Positions 32,371 through 41,663 of a stretch of 64,000 nt of DNA are shown here, piece after piece. How positions within the stretch are numbered: the first letter of the stretch is position 1; each line of letters begins with the position of its first letter. Under the pieces are notes generated by a model. It ran no database searches. It was not told the DNA's origin and was given only the letters and a program-made list of their open reading frames with translations. The DNA is from Myxococcus xanthus. Its GTDB lineage: Bacteria; Myxococcota; Myxococcia; Myxococcales; Myxococcaceae. The DNA lies in assembly GCF_006402735.1 (NCBI RefSeq), contig NZ_CP017174.1, forward strand, positions 6,118,001-6,182,000. Direction: 5' to 3'. Position numbers and translations under genes: made by a program.

Positions 32371-33810
32371 TCACAGCAGGTCGTCTTCCGGCTCCCCGGG
32401 TTCCGCCGAGCCTGCATTCTTCTGGTCGGAGTTTCCGTTCGCGGGGGTCGGCGCCGGCGGCGTGTTGCCGCTCCCGGGGGCGACCTGGGGCGCGGCGCCC
32501 GTTCCAGACGCCGGCGTCGCGGCGGTGGCGGGCGGGTTGGCCTTCCCAGCCGCCTTCTCCGCGGCCTGCATCTGGGCCTGCTGCTGCTTCTGCAGCTCCT
32601 CCATCTGCTTCGCCTGCTCCTCGGCGAACTTGGCCTCGCGCTTCGCGTTGACGACGACCTCCACCTCGCGCAGCAGGGCGTACACGGGGGCCTCGGCGGG
32701 CAGCGCCACCTCACCACCGGCCATGGCGATGTACTTGCGGTACAGCTCCGAGGCGCGCTCGGGCGCGTCCTTCACCTTGTGAAGGATGATGGCGCGGTTG
32801 AGGTGAACCGCCGCCAGCTCGGGGTCGAGCTTCTCCGCCTCGTCGTACTCCTGCATGGCCTTGTCGAACTGGCCCATGCCCTTGTAGGCGACGCCCAGGC
32901 CCAGGTGCGCGGCGGCGTTCTTCCCGTCCGCCTGGAGAATGCGGCGCAGGTGCTGCTCGGCCGCCGGGAAGTTCTCCGCGGACAGGGCCAGCTGCGCCAG
33001 CTCCACGTGCGACGGCACGTAGTCCTCGCGAACCTCCAGCGCCTTCTTGAAGGACAGGCGCGCGTCGTCCACGTCCCCTTCCTGCAGGAGGATGAGGCCC
33101 ACGGCGTGGTGGAGCTCCGGATCCGCCGCGTCCAGCTTCACGCCGCGCAGGGCCACCAGCTTCGCCATGGCGAGCTGCTTGCGGTCCAGGTAGCTGCGGA
33201 TCATCACCTTCAGCGCGGTGGTGGACTGCGGGTCGCGCATCAGCGCGGCGCGCGTCAGGTCCATGGCCTTGGTGTGGTCCCCCTGCTGCCGGTAGATCTC
33301 CGCCAGCCGCGCGCGGGACTGCGCGTCATCCGGGTAGCGCTGGAGCACCTCCTGGTACAGCGCAACCGCGCCAGCGACGTTGCCCGCGTTCTGCTCCATC
33401 ACGGCCAGGTTCTCCGAGGCCTGCCGCAGCGAGGGCTTCTTCGTGAGCGCTGTCTTGTAGTGGTTGCGCGCCTCGGTCAGCTTGCCCTGACGCTCGGCGA
33501 GCACACCCAGGTTGTAGTCGGCCTCGGCGAGGTTGCCGTCCGCCTCCAGCGCGGACTGGAACTTCCGCTCCAGCGACGGGTAGTCGATGGCCTTGGCCTT
33601 CTTCTGCGTGTCGAACGCCTTCAGCGCGTCCTCGAAGCGGGCCTTGGCCGTGTTGGAGATGGGCTGCAGGGCCTCCGCCTTGCCGGCGTTCGGATCCGCC
33701 GTCTTGCCCGTGGCGGGGCCGGTGGCCTTGGAGGAAGTACAGCCGGCGGCGGCCAGCGAGACAGCCGCCAACAGGGGGAACAGGCGCATGGTGCGGGTCG
33801 TCCGGTTCAT
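32371..33810 (-). CDS. gltE: TPR lipoprotein GltE (AglT)
   Basis: The precursor is 479 residues with a lipoprotein signal (LLAAVSLAAAGC) and a Thr/Pro linker. An array of TPR repeats fills residues about 60-390 (LAEADYNLGVLAERQGKLTE, AAAHLGLGVAYKGMGQFDKA). The C-terminus is a Glu/Gln-rich helix followed by an Ala/Pro/Gly tail ending in EPEDDLL. It is the gliding lipoprotein AglT/GltE, likely anchored in the outer membrane facing the periplasm. Its ATG overlaps the gltD TAA by one base (TAATG), so translation is coupled. A second in-frame ATG at 33789 (MRLFPLL) would give a more usual signal length. Confidence 0.92.
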   Translation of the reverse strand: MNRTTRTMRLFPLLAAVSLAAAGCTSSKATGPATGKTADPNAGKAEALQPISNTAKARFEDALKAFDTQKKAKAIDYPSLERKFQSALEADGNLAEADYNLGVLAERQGKLTEARNHYKTALTKKPSLRQASENLAVMEQNAGNVAGAVALYQEVLQRYPDDAQSRARLAEIYRQQGDHTKAMDLTRAALMRDPQSTTALKVMIRSYLDRKQLAMAKLVALRGVKLDAADPELHHAVGLILLQEGDVDDARLSFKKALEVREDYVPSHVELAQLALSAENFPAAEQHLRRILQADGKNAAAHLGLGVAYKGMGQFDKAMQEYDEAEKLDPELAAVHLNRAIILHKVKDAPERASELYRKYIAMAGGEVALPAEAPVYALLREVEVVVNAKREAKFAEEQAKQMEELQKQQQAQMQAAEKAAGKANPPATAATPASGTGAAPQVAPGSGNTPPAPTPANGNSDQKNAGSAEPGEPEDDLL

Positions 33811-36800
33811 TAGAGGAAGTCCTCCGGCTCCTCGTCATTCCCGCCCTGCTTCGCGGGAGTGGCGCCGTTGGTGGTGGCCGCCGGTCGGGCGTCCACCTGG
33901 GTCTCGGTCTGCGAGCGCAGCTGCGCGGTGAGGTCCGTGAGGTCCTCCTGCAGCGTCTCCGCGCGGGCCTGCTGCGCGTCCGCCGCCTTGGGCGCCGGCG
34001 GCGGCACGTCCTGGATGTTGGCCAGCAGGTCGCCGCCAATGAGCTGCACGCGGCCCTTCAGCGCCACCTTCTCCTCGGGCATGTCGGGGTAGCGGTCCGG
34101 CTGGTACGTGGTGCGCAGCAGCTTCAGGCTCTCCGCCGCGCAGTCGTTGTAGACGTCCAACTCGCGGCTCTTGGCCACCGTGGCGGAGAACGCCTCGGTC
34201 GCCTTGTCCTTGAGCGGCTGCGCCTGGTTGGTGAACTCGTCGCGCAGCGCCTGCTCCGACTCCTCATCCAGGCCGCGCGGCATGGGGGCGTTGATGAGGC
34301 GATCGGCGAAGTGGTCATACGCCAGGCCAATGCGGTGCAGCGCGCAGATGGCGGGCTCGGGCGCGCCCAGCGTCACCGTCTGCACGTACTTCTTCTCCAC
34401 CACCTGGAGCGCGCGGCTCTTGTCCTGGATGCTCGCCTTGAAGCGGTCCGGCGACGGCGGAGCACCCCAGTACAGCTTCAGGCGCCGGTACTCGTTCCAG
34501 TCCAGGTCCACCGACAGGAACTGCGCCTGCGCGGCCGTTGCGAGCGCCGGCTTCTCCAGCGAACCCTGCACGCGGCGGGGCAGCTGGTCGAAGTGCTCGA
34601 AGATTCGCTTTTGCATGCGGGCCACGTCCCGCGTCTTGCCCATCTTCTTGTACAGGTCGACGATGCGGCCCTCAGCGGCCAGGAACCGGCTGGGGGAGCG
34701 CATGTTGTCGCGCTCGTACTCCTCCAGCATCTTGATGGCCTTGAACGCGGCGCCGCTCTTGGCCGTCAGGTCGATGATGGAGATGCGGATTTCGTCGGCG
34801 TCCTTCGCGCGCGGCCACAGCGTCAGGTAGTGCTCGCGGTTGCGCAGCGCCGCCTTCACCTGGCCCAGGCCCTCGCGGTAGGTGGCGGCGTTGAAGAGCG
34901 CCACCTGCGCCTTGGACTCGTCCCACTTCTGCACCACCGCGGGCTTGCTGTCGTCCGCCGCCGCGCCCTTCTTCTTCTTGCTGTTGCCACCGCGCGCCTT
35001 GGCGTTGCCCTTCTCACCCAGGCTGCGCTCGTAGCCGCGCACGTAGGCCTCGTACGTCGTCGCCGCATCCTCGAAGTCGCCAATGGCCTCCAGCGCCTCC
35101 GCGTTCGCGTAGATGGAGTCCGGCACGTGCTTGGAGCGCGGGTACTCGGCGAACAGGCGCTTGCGCACCTCGATGGCCTTATCCAGGCGCTTCGCCTTGT
35201 AGTAGTCGACGGACGCATTGTAGAGCGCCAGGTCGGCGATCTCCGTCTGCGGGAAGTCCTTCACGAAGGCCAGGTACGCCTCGGCGGCCTTCTCGAACTC
35301 CTTCTTCTCCTCCAGCTGGCTGACGAGCTTGAAGGACGACTGCTCGATGAGCTTCGCCAGGTCGTCGCGGAACTTGCCCACCGCCAGCTTGTCGTTGGCG
35401 TAGAAGCGCCGCGCCCACTCGTTCACCTTCGCGTAGTCCTGGAGCAGGTGGTACGAGTCGAGGATGAGGTTGGCGGAGATCTCCGCCGCGCGCTCGCCGT
35501 TCTCGAACTTGTACTCGGGGTAGCCCAGCGCGATCTCGCTGAAGCGCAGCACCGCCTCATCGAAGTGGTTGTGGCGGTAGTAGATGTTGGCCGCCTTGAA
35601 GGCGATCTCCACCCGCTTCTCACCCTTCGGCACGTACTTGAGGTAGCGCTCGCACGCGTCGAGCAGCGCCTTCTTCAGCGTGGGGATGGTGGCCTTCTTG
35701 GTGATGTCCGAGCCCACCGCCTCGCTCTTGCCCTCGCCCCGCGCCTCGCCCGCCTTGACGACCTCGTCGTAGGCCAGCACCGCGTTGTAGGCGGCGTTCT
35801 GCAGCCACTTGCCCGGCTTGCCCGGCTTCGGCTTGCCCTTGTCGTCCTTGGCCTCCAGCACCTTGGCGTCCTGGAGCACGACGAGCGTGTAGTTGGCGGC
35901 GGCCTTGTCGTAGTTCTGCAGGCTGTCGTTGAGCAACTCGGCCCAGAAGAAGCGCAGGTCGTACGCCTTGGGGTTCTCCGGGAAGAGCGTGAGGTAGTCG
36001 CTGTACACCGCGTCCGCGTAGCGGAACGTCTCCTCGTTGCGCGTCTTCTTGCCCTCGTTGTGCCAGGTGACGGCGAGGTTGGACAGCGTGCGCTCGGACA
36101 GCTCCTTCGCCTCCGCCAGCAGCTTCTTGTCCTTGTCCTCCTTGATGACGCCGGAGCCCTCCACCTCCTTCATGATCTTCACGAGCCGGCGCACCTGGAC
36201 CACGGTGCGCTCCTTGTTGCCCATGCGGAGGATGCAGTCGACGATGCGGCCCTGGAAGCCAGGAGCCTCGGGGGACAGCGGCTTCTCCTTGATGAGGCTG
36301 TTGTAGGTGATGGCCGCCTCGCGGTCCTTGCCATCGCCGTAGTACAGGTTGGCGAGCTGCTTCAGCATCGTGAAGCGGTCTTCCGGGTTGGTGGCCACCT
36401 TGCCGAAGTCCGCCCGAGCCTGCGCCACGTCACCCTGGTGCGCGAACGCCCGCACGTAGTCGGTGCGCGCCTCGCGCAGCAGCGAGCCGCGGCCGCTCTT
36501 GCCGCCGTCCTTCTCCACGGCGTTGGCGCCGGCGAGCTCACCGTAGAGCACCACCGTCTTGAACTTGTCCTTGGCCGACTCGAAGTCGCCCATGTTGTAG
36601 TGGCACCAGCCCTGCTTGTAGAGGGCGAATGCGTACACCTGGTTCTCGGGGAACTCGGAGGCCTTCTTGTACGCAACCAGCGCCTTCTCCAGCTCCGGGC
36701 GCTTCCCCTTGGAGTTGTTGAAGTAGTACTCGCCGAAGGCGAAGTAGGCGTCCGGGATGAACTTCGACTGCGGGTGCTTCTCCACCAGGCGCTTGAAGGC

Positions 36801-37388
36801 CACCAGCGCCTTGCGGTCCTGACCGTCCTCCATGAGGTACTGGCCGAGGAAGAAGAGCACCTCGTCGGTGCGCTCGAAGTTCGGGTACTCCTGGACGATC
36901 TTCGTGTACTGCTCCACCGCGAGCTTGCCGTACTCCTTCTGCTTCGCGATGAACGCCGCCTTCTCCGACTTGGCCTGCTGCTGGCCCGCGGCATCGTTGC
37001 GGTTCATGGCCTGGATGAGGTCGTCATCCTTCCGGTTCGCCTCGAAGAAGAAGAACTTGGACTCCTCCCAGTAGAACTCGCCCAGGCGGAACAGGAGGCT
37101 GGGGGCCTCCTTCGGATCCGGCGACAGGGAGATGATCTTCTTCAGCGACTGGATCTGCTCGCGCCGCTTGGAGGCCACTTGCAGCTCAACGCCCAGCCGG
37201 AACTGGTCGTACTGGAGCGCGGGAGCGACCTCTTCTTTCTTCTTTTCACGGGTGATGTCGCCAGCCAGGGACTTGTCCACCGCTGTGGCGGACTTCCGGC
37301 CGAGATCGGCATCGCGCGGGGCTTTCTTCTCCTGGGCGGCGGAGGCCGTGGCCAGGAGGACGAGGCAGACGAGAAGCGAACGGCGCAT
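33810..37388 (-). CDS. gltD: periplasmic gliding motility protein GltD (AgmU)
   Basis: This 1192-residue protein has a signal peptide (SLLVCLVLLATASA) and a long series of TPR-like helical repeats (FKRLVEKHPQSKFIPDAYFA, AYLAFVKDFPQTEIADLALY, YEAYVRGYERSLGEKGNAKA) with Lys-rich insertions. Its tail EEPEDFL resembles that of GltE (EPEDDLL). AgmU/GltD is known in M. xanthus as a periplasmic TPR protein essential for adventurous gliding that follows the motor complexes. It is the first gene of the series; AGGAAG precedes the ATG, and a sigma70-like promoter lies about 87 bases upstream. The open frame to 37673 was rejected because it lacks an export signal. Confidence 0.94.
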   Translation of the reverse strand: MRRSLLVCLVLLATASAAQEKKAPRDADLGRKSATAVDKSLAGDITREKKKEEVAPALQYDQFRLGVELQVASKRREQIQSLKKIISLSPDPKEAPSLLFRLGEFYWEESKFFFFEANRKDDDLIQAMNRNDAAGQQQAKSEKAAFIAKQKEYGKLAVEQYTKIVQEYPNFERTDEVLFFLGQYLMEDGQDRKALVAFKRLVEKHPQSKFIPDAYFAFGEYYFNNSKGKRPELEKALVAYKKASEFPENQVYAFALYKQGWCHYNMGDFESAKDKFKTVVLYGELAGANAVEKDGGKSGRGSLLREARTDYVRAFAHQGDVAQARADFGKVATNPEDRFTMLKQLANLYYGDGKDREAAITYNSLIKEKPLSPEAPGFQGRIVDCILRMGNKERTVVQVRRLVKIMKEVEGSGVIKEDKDKKLLAEAKELSERTLSNLAVTWHNEGKKTRNEETFRYADAVYSDYLTLFPENPKAYDLRFFWAELLNDSLQNYDKAAANYTLVVLQDAKVLEAKDDKGKPKPGKPGKWLQNAAYNAVLAYDEVVKAGEARGEGKSEAVGSDITKKATIPTLKKALLDACERYLKYVPKGEKRVEIAFKAANIYYRHNHFDEAVLRFSEIALGYPEYKFENGERAAEISANLILDSYHLLQDYAKVNEWARRFYANDKLAVGKFRDDLAKLIEQSSFKLVSQLEEKKEFEKAAEAYLAFVKDFPQTEIADLALYNASVDYYKAKRLDKAIEVRKRLFAEYPRSKHVPDSIYANAEALEAIGDFEDAATTYEAYVRGYERSLGEKGNAKARGGNSKKKKGAAADDSKPAVVQKWDESKAQVALFNAATYREGLGQVKAALRNREHYLTLWPRAKDADEIRISIIDLTAKSGAAFKAIKMLEEYERDNMRSPSRFLAAEGRIVDLYKKMGKTRDVARMQKRIFEHFDQLPRRVQGSLEKPALATAAQAQFLSVDLDWNEYRRLKLYWGAPPSPDRFKASIQDKSRALQVVEKKYVQTVTLGAPEPAICALHRIGLAYDHFADRLINAPMPRGLDEESEQALRDEFTNQAQPLKDKATEAFSATVAKSRELDVYNDCAAESLKLLRTTYQPDRYPDMPEEKVALKGRVQLIGGDLLANIQDVPPPAPKAADAQQARAETLQEDLTDLTAQLRSQTETQVDARPAATTNGATPAKQGGNDEEPEDFL

Positions 37389-37481
37389 GGTCTTCCTAGG
37401 AGAGGGGCACCGGCGTCCCCGGTTGCTTGCTTGGTAGGCAAGTGTCCGGGAATCTTCGGGAATTTCCATTCGGGGACCCTC

Positions 37482-37511
37482 ACTATGCGCGGTTTCCGCG
37501 CGGCGGGTCAA
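37482..37511 (-). promoter_or_regulatory. glt operon promoter with palindrome in the spacer
   Basis: On the minus strand TTGACC (37511-37506) and CATAGT (37487-37482) are 18 bases apart, a good sigma70-type match. The spacer carries a perfect inverted repeat GCGCGG-AAA-CCGCGC (37501-37487), a natural place for a repressor to bind. Predicted start of transcription is near 37475, giving a leader of about 87 bases before gltD. Confidence 0.5.
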
Positions 37512-37596
37512 CACTGACTGGCCGCCTGCTTTCCTCGGGGAGCGTCGGTTCAAAATCTTCCAGATTCGCTGTGAAAATCGGCGCCCTGGAGTTGCC

Positions 37597-38328
37597 ATGT
37601 CGGACCTGCCAGGTATGGGGGAACGGACGGTCGGTTGCCCGGCCTCCCTGCACTGGAGTACGCGTCGGATCATGAGTCTCCTCCCCGAAAGCGCCAGCTT
37701 CGAAGAGCTGGTGCAGGACTACTTCCTCGCTGTGCGTGGCGCGGGGCTGATGCTCTCCGCGCTGGACACCGAGCTTTTGACGACCTGGGCCCGGGAAGGC
37801 GTTCCCTTCGAGGTGGTGGCGCGCGGCATCTCCCGCTCGGCGGAGAAGGCCCTCTGGGACGCGCGGCCCGGAGAGCCGGTGCTGCGCTCGCTGCGCGCGT
37901 GCCGGCGGCAGGTGGAGTCGGAGATCAAGAAGTACCGGGAGCTCGCGGCGGGCGCGGGTGAGGAACCCTCCTCCAATCCCAAGCGCAAGCGGGCCCGTTC
38001 CTGGGAGGAGACGCGGCACGCGCGGCTGTGCGCGGCGCTCGAGGACCTGGCGGGGCGGAACGAAGCGCTGTCGCACCGTGTGCGCAACCTGCGCATCACC
38101 GTCCTGGCGCATGTTCCGGAAGAGCCGGCGGCCATGGACGCCCAGGAAGCGCTGGCATTCCTGCTGGTGCTGCGCGCCCTGCCCTTCCTGGACCGGTGCG
38201 CCGTGTGGCGTGAGGCCCTGACGGCGTCCGCGGAACAACAGGTGATGTCGCCGCGCGCCCGAAAGGTGTCCCGGCGCTTCCGGGTGCTGGCGACGGTGCG
38301 GCGGCGGCTGGGCGTGAAGGAGATGTAG
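37597..38328 (+). CDS. hypothetical helical protein next to a DnaC-like ATPase
   Basis: The 243-residue protein is not recognised. It is mainly helical and basic in its second half (SNPKRKRARSWEETRHARLC), with no signal or membrane segment. It is transcribed divergently from gltD and lies 58 bases before the DnaC-like gene. The helical layout and the basic stretch would suit a DNA- or ATPase-binding partner (a DnaD or replisome-organiser-like role is one possibility), but this is speculation. ATG 37597 has GGAG six bases upstream; ATG 37672 (MSLLPESASF) is an alternative that removes a stretch with little helical character. Confidence 0.65.
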   Translation: MSDLPGMGERTVGCPASLHWSTRRIMSLLPESASFEELVQDYFLAVRGAGLMLSALDTELLTTWAREGVPFEVVARGISRSAEKALWDARPGEPVLRSLRACRRQVESEIKKYRELAAGAGEEPSSNPKRKRARSWEETRHARLCAALEDLAGRNEALSHRVRNLRITVLAHVPEEPAAMDAQEALAFLLVLRALPFLDRCAVWREALTASAEQQVMSPRARKVSRRFRVLATVRRRLGVKEM

Positions 38329-38386
38329 GCGGGCGGAACACCTGGCCGCCCGTTCAGTGGACTGACGACCGAGGAGAGGCTCTGGT

Positions 38387-39349
38387 ATGGCGGTGCGTGA
38401 GATGGCTCCAAAGGCGAATGGCGAGGCGTGTGGTGAGTGCGGCGGGCGGACCTATGTCATCGAGCGCCGCGGGGACCAGGCCCAGGCGCGCATCTGCGCG
38501 TGCTCCGAGCACTGCTCGGTGTGCGGCGGGCGCGGGCACGTGCTGGTCGAGCGCGAGGGCGAGTTCAGCCAGAAGATGGGCCCCCGGCGCTACGAGGTGA
38601 TGGAGGCGTGCAGTTGCACCAAGCTGCGAAAGCGCATTGCTCGCTTCGATGCGCTGGGTCTGCCTGCCTCAGCAGCGCATGCAAACTTTGAAAACTACCG
38701 CGCATCCAAGGAGGAACAAGACAGGGGCCGCAATGTGGCCATGCAGTTCGCCTTCCAGTATGTGCCGGGTGGTTCGTCCAAGGGCTTCATCCTCAGCGGG
38801 CCCGTGGGCACCGGGAAGACACACCTCCTGGCGGCGACGCTGGCGCACCTGGCTCTGGAGTTGGGCGTGCGTGGGCGCTACGTCGAAATCTCCCTCCTCT
38901 ACGCGACCATCCGGCGTGGCTTCCAGGAGGGCAAGAGCGGCGGCGAAATCATCGGGCCCCTGTCGGAGGTGGAGGTGCTGGCCATCGACGAGATGGGCAA
39001 GGGCCGCGGCAGCCCCTTCGAGATGGAGACGCTCGATGAGCTGATTGCCCGCCGCTACAACGCGGGCCGCACCACGCTGTTCGCGTCGAACTACTCCCTG
39101 GAGCCGGAGAAGCGCGCCATCCGAAGCGCGGCGCCGACAGGCTACCGCACCACCGAGGACTCACGCAGCGCGGCCCGCGACACGGAGCTGCTCCGAGAGC
39201 GCGTGGGTGAGCGCATCTACAGCCGGCTGTGCGAGCTGTGCACATTCGTAGAGTTTCCCAAGGACACGCCGGACCGGCGCCGCACCCGGCAGGAGATGGA
39301 CGCGCCCATGCACCATGCGACGGGCGGTGGGCGCACGCTGGGACGGTAG
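38387..39349 (+). CDS. DnaC/IstB-like AAA+ ATPase with N-terminal zinc finger
   Basis: This 320-residue protein has two DnaJ-like zinc motifs near the N-terminus (CGECGGRTYV at 15-24 and CSVCGGRGHV at 43-52). CACSEHC and CSC supply further cysteines. The AAA+ module follows, with Walker A GPVGTGKTH (138-146), Walker B VLAIDEM, sensor-like FASNYS and a C-terminal arginine-rich region. This is the helicase-loader family of DnaC, DnaI and IstB. No transposase is next to it, so it is not an obvious IS21 partner. In this chromosome it may load the replicative helicase or serve a mobile-element relic. GAGGAGAGG lies before the ATG. The upstream hypothetical gene probably shares its operon. Confidence 0.82.
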   Translation: MAVREMAPKANGEACGECGGRTYVIERRGDQAQARICACSEHCSVCGGRGHVLVEREGEFSQKMGPRRYEVMEACSCTKLRKRIARFDALGLPASAAHANFENYRASKEEQDRGRNVAMQFAFQYVPGGSSKGFILSGPVGTGKTHLLAATLAHLALELGVRGRYVEISLLYATIRRGFQEGKSGGEIIGPLSEVEVLAIDEMGKGRGSPFEMETLDELIARRYNAGRTTLFASNYSLEPEKRAIRSAAPTGYRTTEDSRSAARDTELLRERVGERIYSRLCELCTFVEFPKDTPDRRRTRQEMDAPMHHATGGGRTLGR

Positions 39350-39416
39350 TCACGCGGGACGCCTGTCTGCGCCATCCCGCTCGACGGCCGGCGGAAGCTT
39401 CACGCATCCTGCGCCC

Positions 39417-39743
39417 ATGACTGACGCCATCATCGTCCTCGTCACCGCCCCCACCGAGGACAAGGCCGCCGAGCTGGCCCGCGCGCTGGTGGAAGCGCAG
39501 CTCGCCGCGTGCGGCAACATCGTTCCCGGCTTGCGCTCCATCTACCGGTGGGAGGGGAAGGTCCAGGACGAGCCCGAGGTCCTGCTCATCCTCAAGACGC
39601 GCGCGGCCCTATTCGAGCCGCTGCGCGCGCGCATCGTCGAGCTGCATCCCTACGACGTCCCGGAGGTGCTGCGCGTGGACATCGCGGAGGGGCACGCGCC
39701 GTACCTTTCCTGGATTCTGGGCAGCACCCGCACGCCGGACTGA
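39417..39743 (+). CDS. cutA: CutA-type divalent-cation tolerance protein
   Basis: The 108-residue protein matches CutA1 along its length: VLVTAPTEDKAAELARALVE, ACGNIVPGLRSIYRWEGKVQ, the LLILKT strand, and the C-terminal LHPYDVPEVLRVDIAEGHAP and YLSWI motifs. CutA forms a ferredoxin-like trimer similar to PII proteins and has been linked to copper and divalent-metal tolerance, although its exact role is unsettled. It has no export signal here. The ATG at 39417 is the only start that gives the standard N-terminus; the open frame to 39315 is read-through of the upstream region. Confidence 0.95.
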   Translation: MTDAIIVLVTAPTEDKAAELARALVEAQLAACGNIVPGLRSIYRWEGKVQDEPEVLLILKTRAALFEPLRARIVELHPYDVPEVLRVDIAEGHAPYLSWILGSTRTPD

Positions 39744-40013
39744 AGTCCCGCTCCCCTGCCCTACTGACTGGCGCAGCCAGCGCTCCACCTGCGGCTGGAA
39801 CAGGGAGGAAGCGGCTTTGGAGAAGGGCTCGTGCGTGGCCTCCGCCCCCTGTTTTCAGAGGGACAGTGCGGCCTGGCGGGCCCGCGCCGGGAGCCTGAGC
39901 GACCCGGCGGGCCGCCTGCTCCACGAGGGCACGGCCACGGGCTTCCGGCAGAATACGGCGCGGCGAAAGGAACGTTGTCGGCTCGCCCTCTTCCCCCCCA
40001 GGAGCCGACCCCC

Positions 40014-41663
40014 ATGTCCCGACTGCGCAGCTTGTGCCTCCTCGGACTCGTGTCCGTGGGTGGCGTCGCCTGCTCCAACGGCGCGCAGGCGCCTGCTCCA
40101 GCGTCCGATTCGGACCGCCTTCCCAGCTATCCTGGCTCGCGGCAGCCCTCGGCCCCCAACGTGCCTCCGCCCGCGCCACAGAACGACAACGACGACGTTT
40201 CTGGCCACGACGGCGATGACGAAGACGACATGCCCGTGGTGGAGCAGCCGCCTCCCGTCCCCGAGCCGCAGGCACCGGAGCCGCCCGTCTACGCGAAGGA
40301 GTGGTACGTCAGCCCGTCCGGCAATGACTCGGCGAATGGCTCGCGTGCAAAGCCGCTGCGCACCATCTCCAAGGCCCTGACGCGGGTGGGCCCGGGGGAA
40401 ATCATCCGCGTCCAGAAGGGCACCTACACAGAGAAGCTCATCATCGACGCCAGCGCCAAGGCCGGCACCGCGGATGCCCCCATCACCCTGCGTGGCGAGG
40501 ACCTGCCCAAGGTCGTTCCCACCAACAGCGGCTGGTTCATGGCCCACGTACAGCGCCCCCACTGGCGCATCGAGGGCTTCGAGTTCGACGTCCGGGGTCA
40601 GCGCCAGGTCGCCGTGACGTTCTCTGGAAACACCACCGGCACCGTGCTCGCGGGCAACGAGCTGCACCACGGCGCGTTCGGCAGCGGCATCAGCACCGAC
40701 GCGGGCGCCAACGGCATCACCATCGAGAACAACCACATCCACCACTTCGCTCGAGGCAACGACGACTCGCACGGCGTCGTCATCGCGCCCACGTCGGTGG
40801 ACATCACCGTGCGGGGCAACGACATCCACGACAACTCGGGTGACTCGGTGCAGTGCCTGGGCCCCGAGGGCTTCAGCAACAACACCCCGGCGCGCGGCGT
40901 CCTCATCGAGGACAACGACATGTACGACAACCGGGAGAACGCGGTGGACCTCAAGACGTGCCACGACGTCGTCGTGCGCGGCAACCGCATGTACGGCTTC
41001 GAGAAGTCCACCTCGTCCCGTGGCGAGGCCGTGGTGGTGCACTACTCCGCGCGCAACGTCGTCATCGAGGACAACGACATCTCGGATTCGTCGCTGGGCA
41101 TCGCCGTGGGGGGCACCCGCGTGGGCGCGCCGCCCACCAACATCTCCATCCGCCGCAACCGCATCCACGACTTGAAGACGCCCGAGGGCTCCGGCATCCG
41201 CATCGAGAATGGCAGCGACGTGCGCGTGCTGCACAACACGGTGGTGGGGACGGACGGCTTCGCCTTCGTGGTGGGCCACGGCACCGGTGGGCCGTCCACC
41301 AACATCGCGGTGCGCAACAACCTGTTCGCCACGCGCAATGCCGTCAGCATGGGCCTGTCCGCCCCCGGCCTCAGCATGACGTCCAACCTCTACCTGGCCG
41401 ACGCCGCGTTCAACACGGGCATCTTCGTCGCCCCGCAAAGCGGGTGGGTGGGCAGCACGCTCGCCCACTGGCTGTCGAACGGCGTGGAGCAGGACTCGGA
41501 TGAGGGCGGCGAGCCGCTGGTGGACCTGGACACGCTGATGCCCGGCGAGCGCGCGGTGGACCGGGGCATGGACCTGGGGCTGCCCTACTGCGGCGCCGCG
41601 CCGGACATCGGCGCGGTGGAGTCGGACTGCCCCGAGGCCACCACCGCCGCGCTCATGGAGTAA
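40014..41663 (+). CDS. right-handed beta-helix lipoprotein
   Basis: The 549-residue precursor has a lipoprotein signal (LCLLGLVSVGGVAC) and an acidic Pro-rich linker (NDNDDVSGHDGDDEDDMP). The start of the fold is WYVSPSGNDSANGSRAKPLR, typical of DUF1565/polysaccharide-lyase-like parallel beta-helices. Many rungs follow of the type ITIENNHIHHFARG, ITVRGNDIHDNSG, VLIEDNDMYDNRENAVDLKT and ISIRRNRIHDLKTPEG, to about residue 470. The fold binds or cleaves polysaccharides in known cases; no lyase catalytic set was identified. It is likely outer-membrane-anchored. AGGAG precedes the ATG. Its 3' end overlaps the convergent gene at 41653 by 11 bases. Confidence 0.85.
   Translation: MSRLRSLCLLGLVSVGGVACSNGAQAPAPASDSDRLPSYPGSRQPSAPNVPPPAPQNDNDDVSGHDGDDEDDMPVVEQPPPVPEPQAPEPPVYAKEWYVSPSGNDSANGSRAKPLRTISKALTRVGPGEIIRVQKGTYTEKLIIDASAKAGTADAPITLRGEDLPKVVPTNSGWFMAHVQRPHWRIEGFEFDVRGQRQVAVTFSGNTTGTVLAGNELHHGAFGSGISTDAGANGITIENNHIHHFARGNDDSHGVVIAPTSVDITVRGNDIHDNSGDSVQCLGPEGFSNNTPARGVLIEDNDMYDNRENAVDLKTCHDVVVRGNRMYGFEKSTSSRGEAVVVHYSARNVVIEDNDISDSSLGIAVGGTRVGAPPTNISIRRNRIHDLKTPEGSGIRIENGSDVRVLHNTVVGTDGFAFVVGHGTGGPSTNIAVRNNLFATRNAVSMGLSAPGLSMTSNLYLADAAFNTGIFVAPQSGWVGSTLAHWLSNGVEQDSDEGGEPLVDLDTLMPGERAVDRGMDLGLPYCGAAPDIGAVESDCPEATTAALME

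Noticed and set aside
34311..37517. 1068-codon plus-strand frame opposite gltD
   Set aside because: Antisense shadow of a gene with a signal peptide and TPR repeats; its composition is all Leu/Val/Arg/His with no motif.
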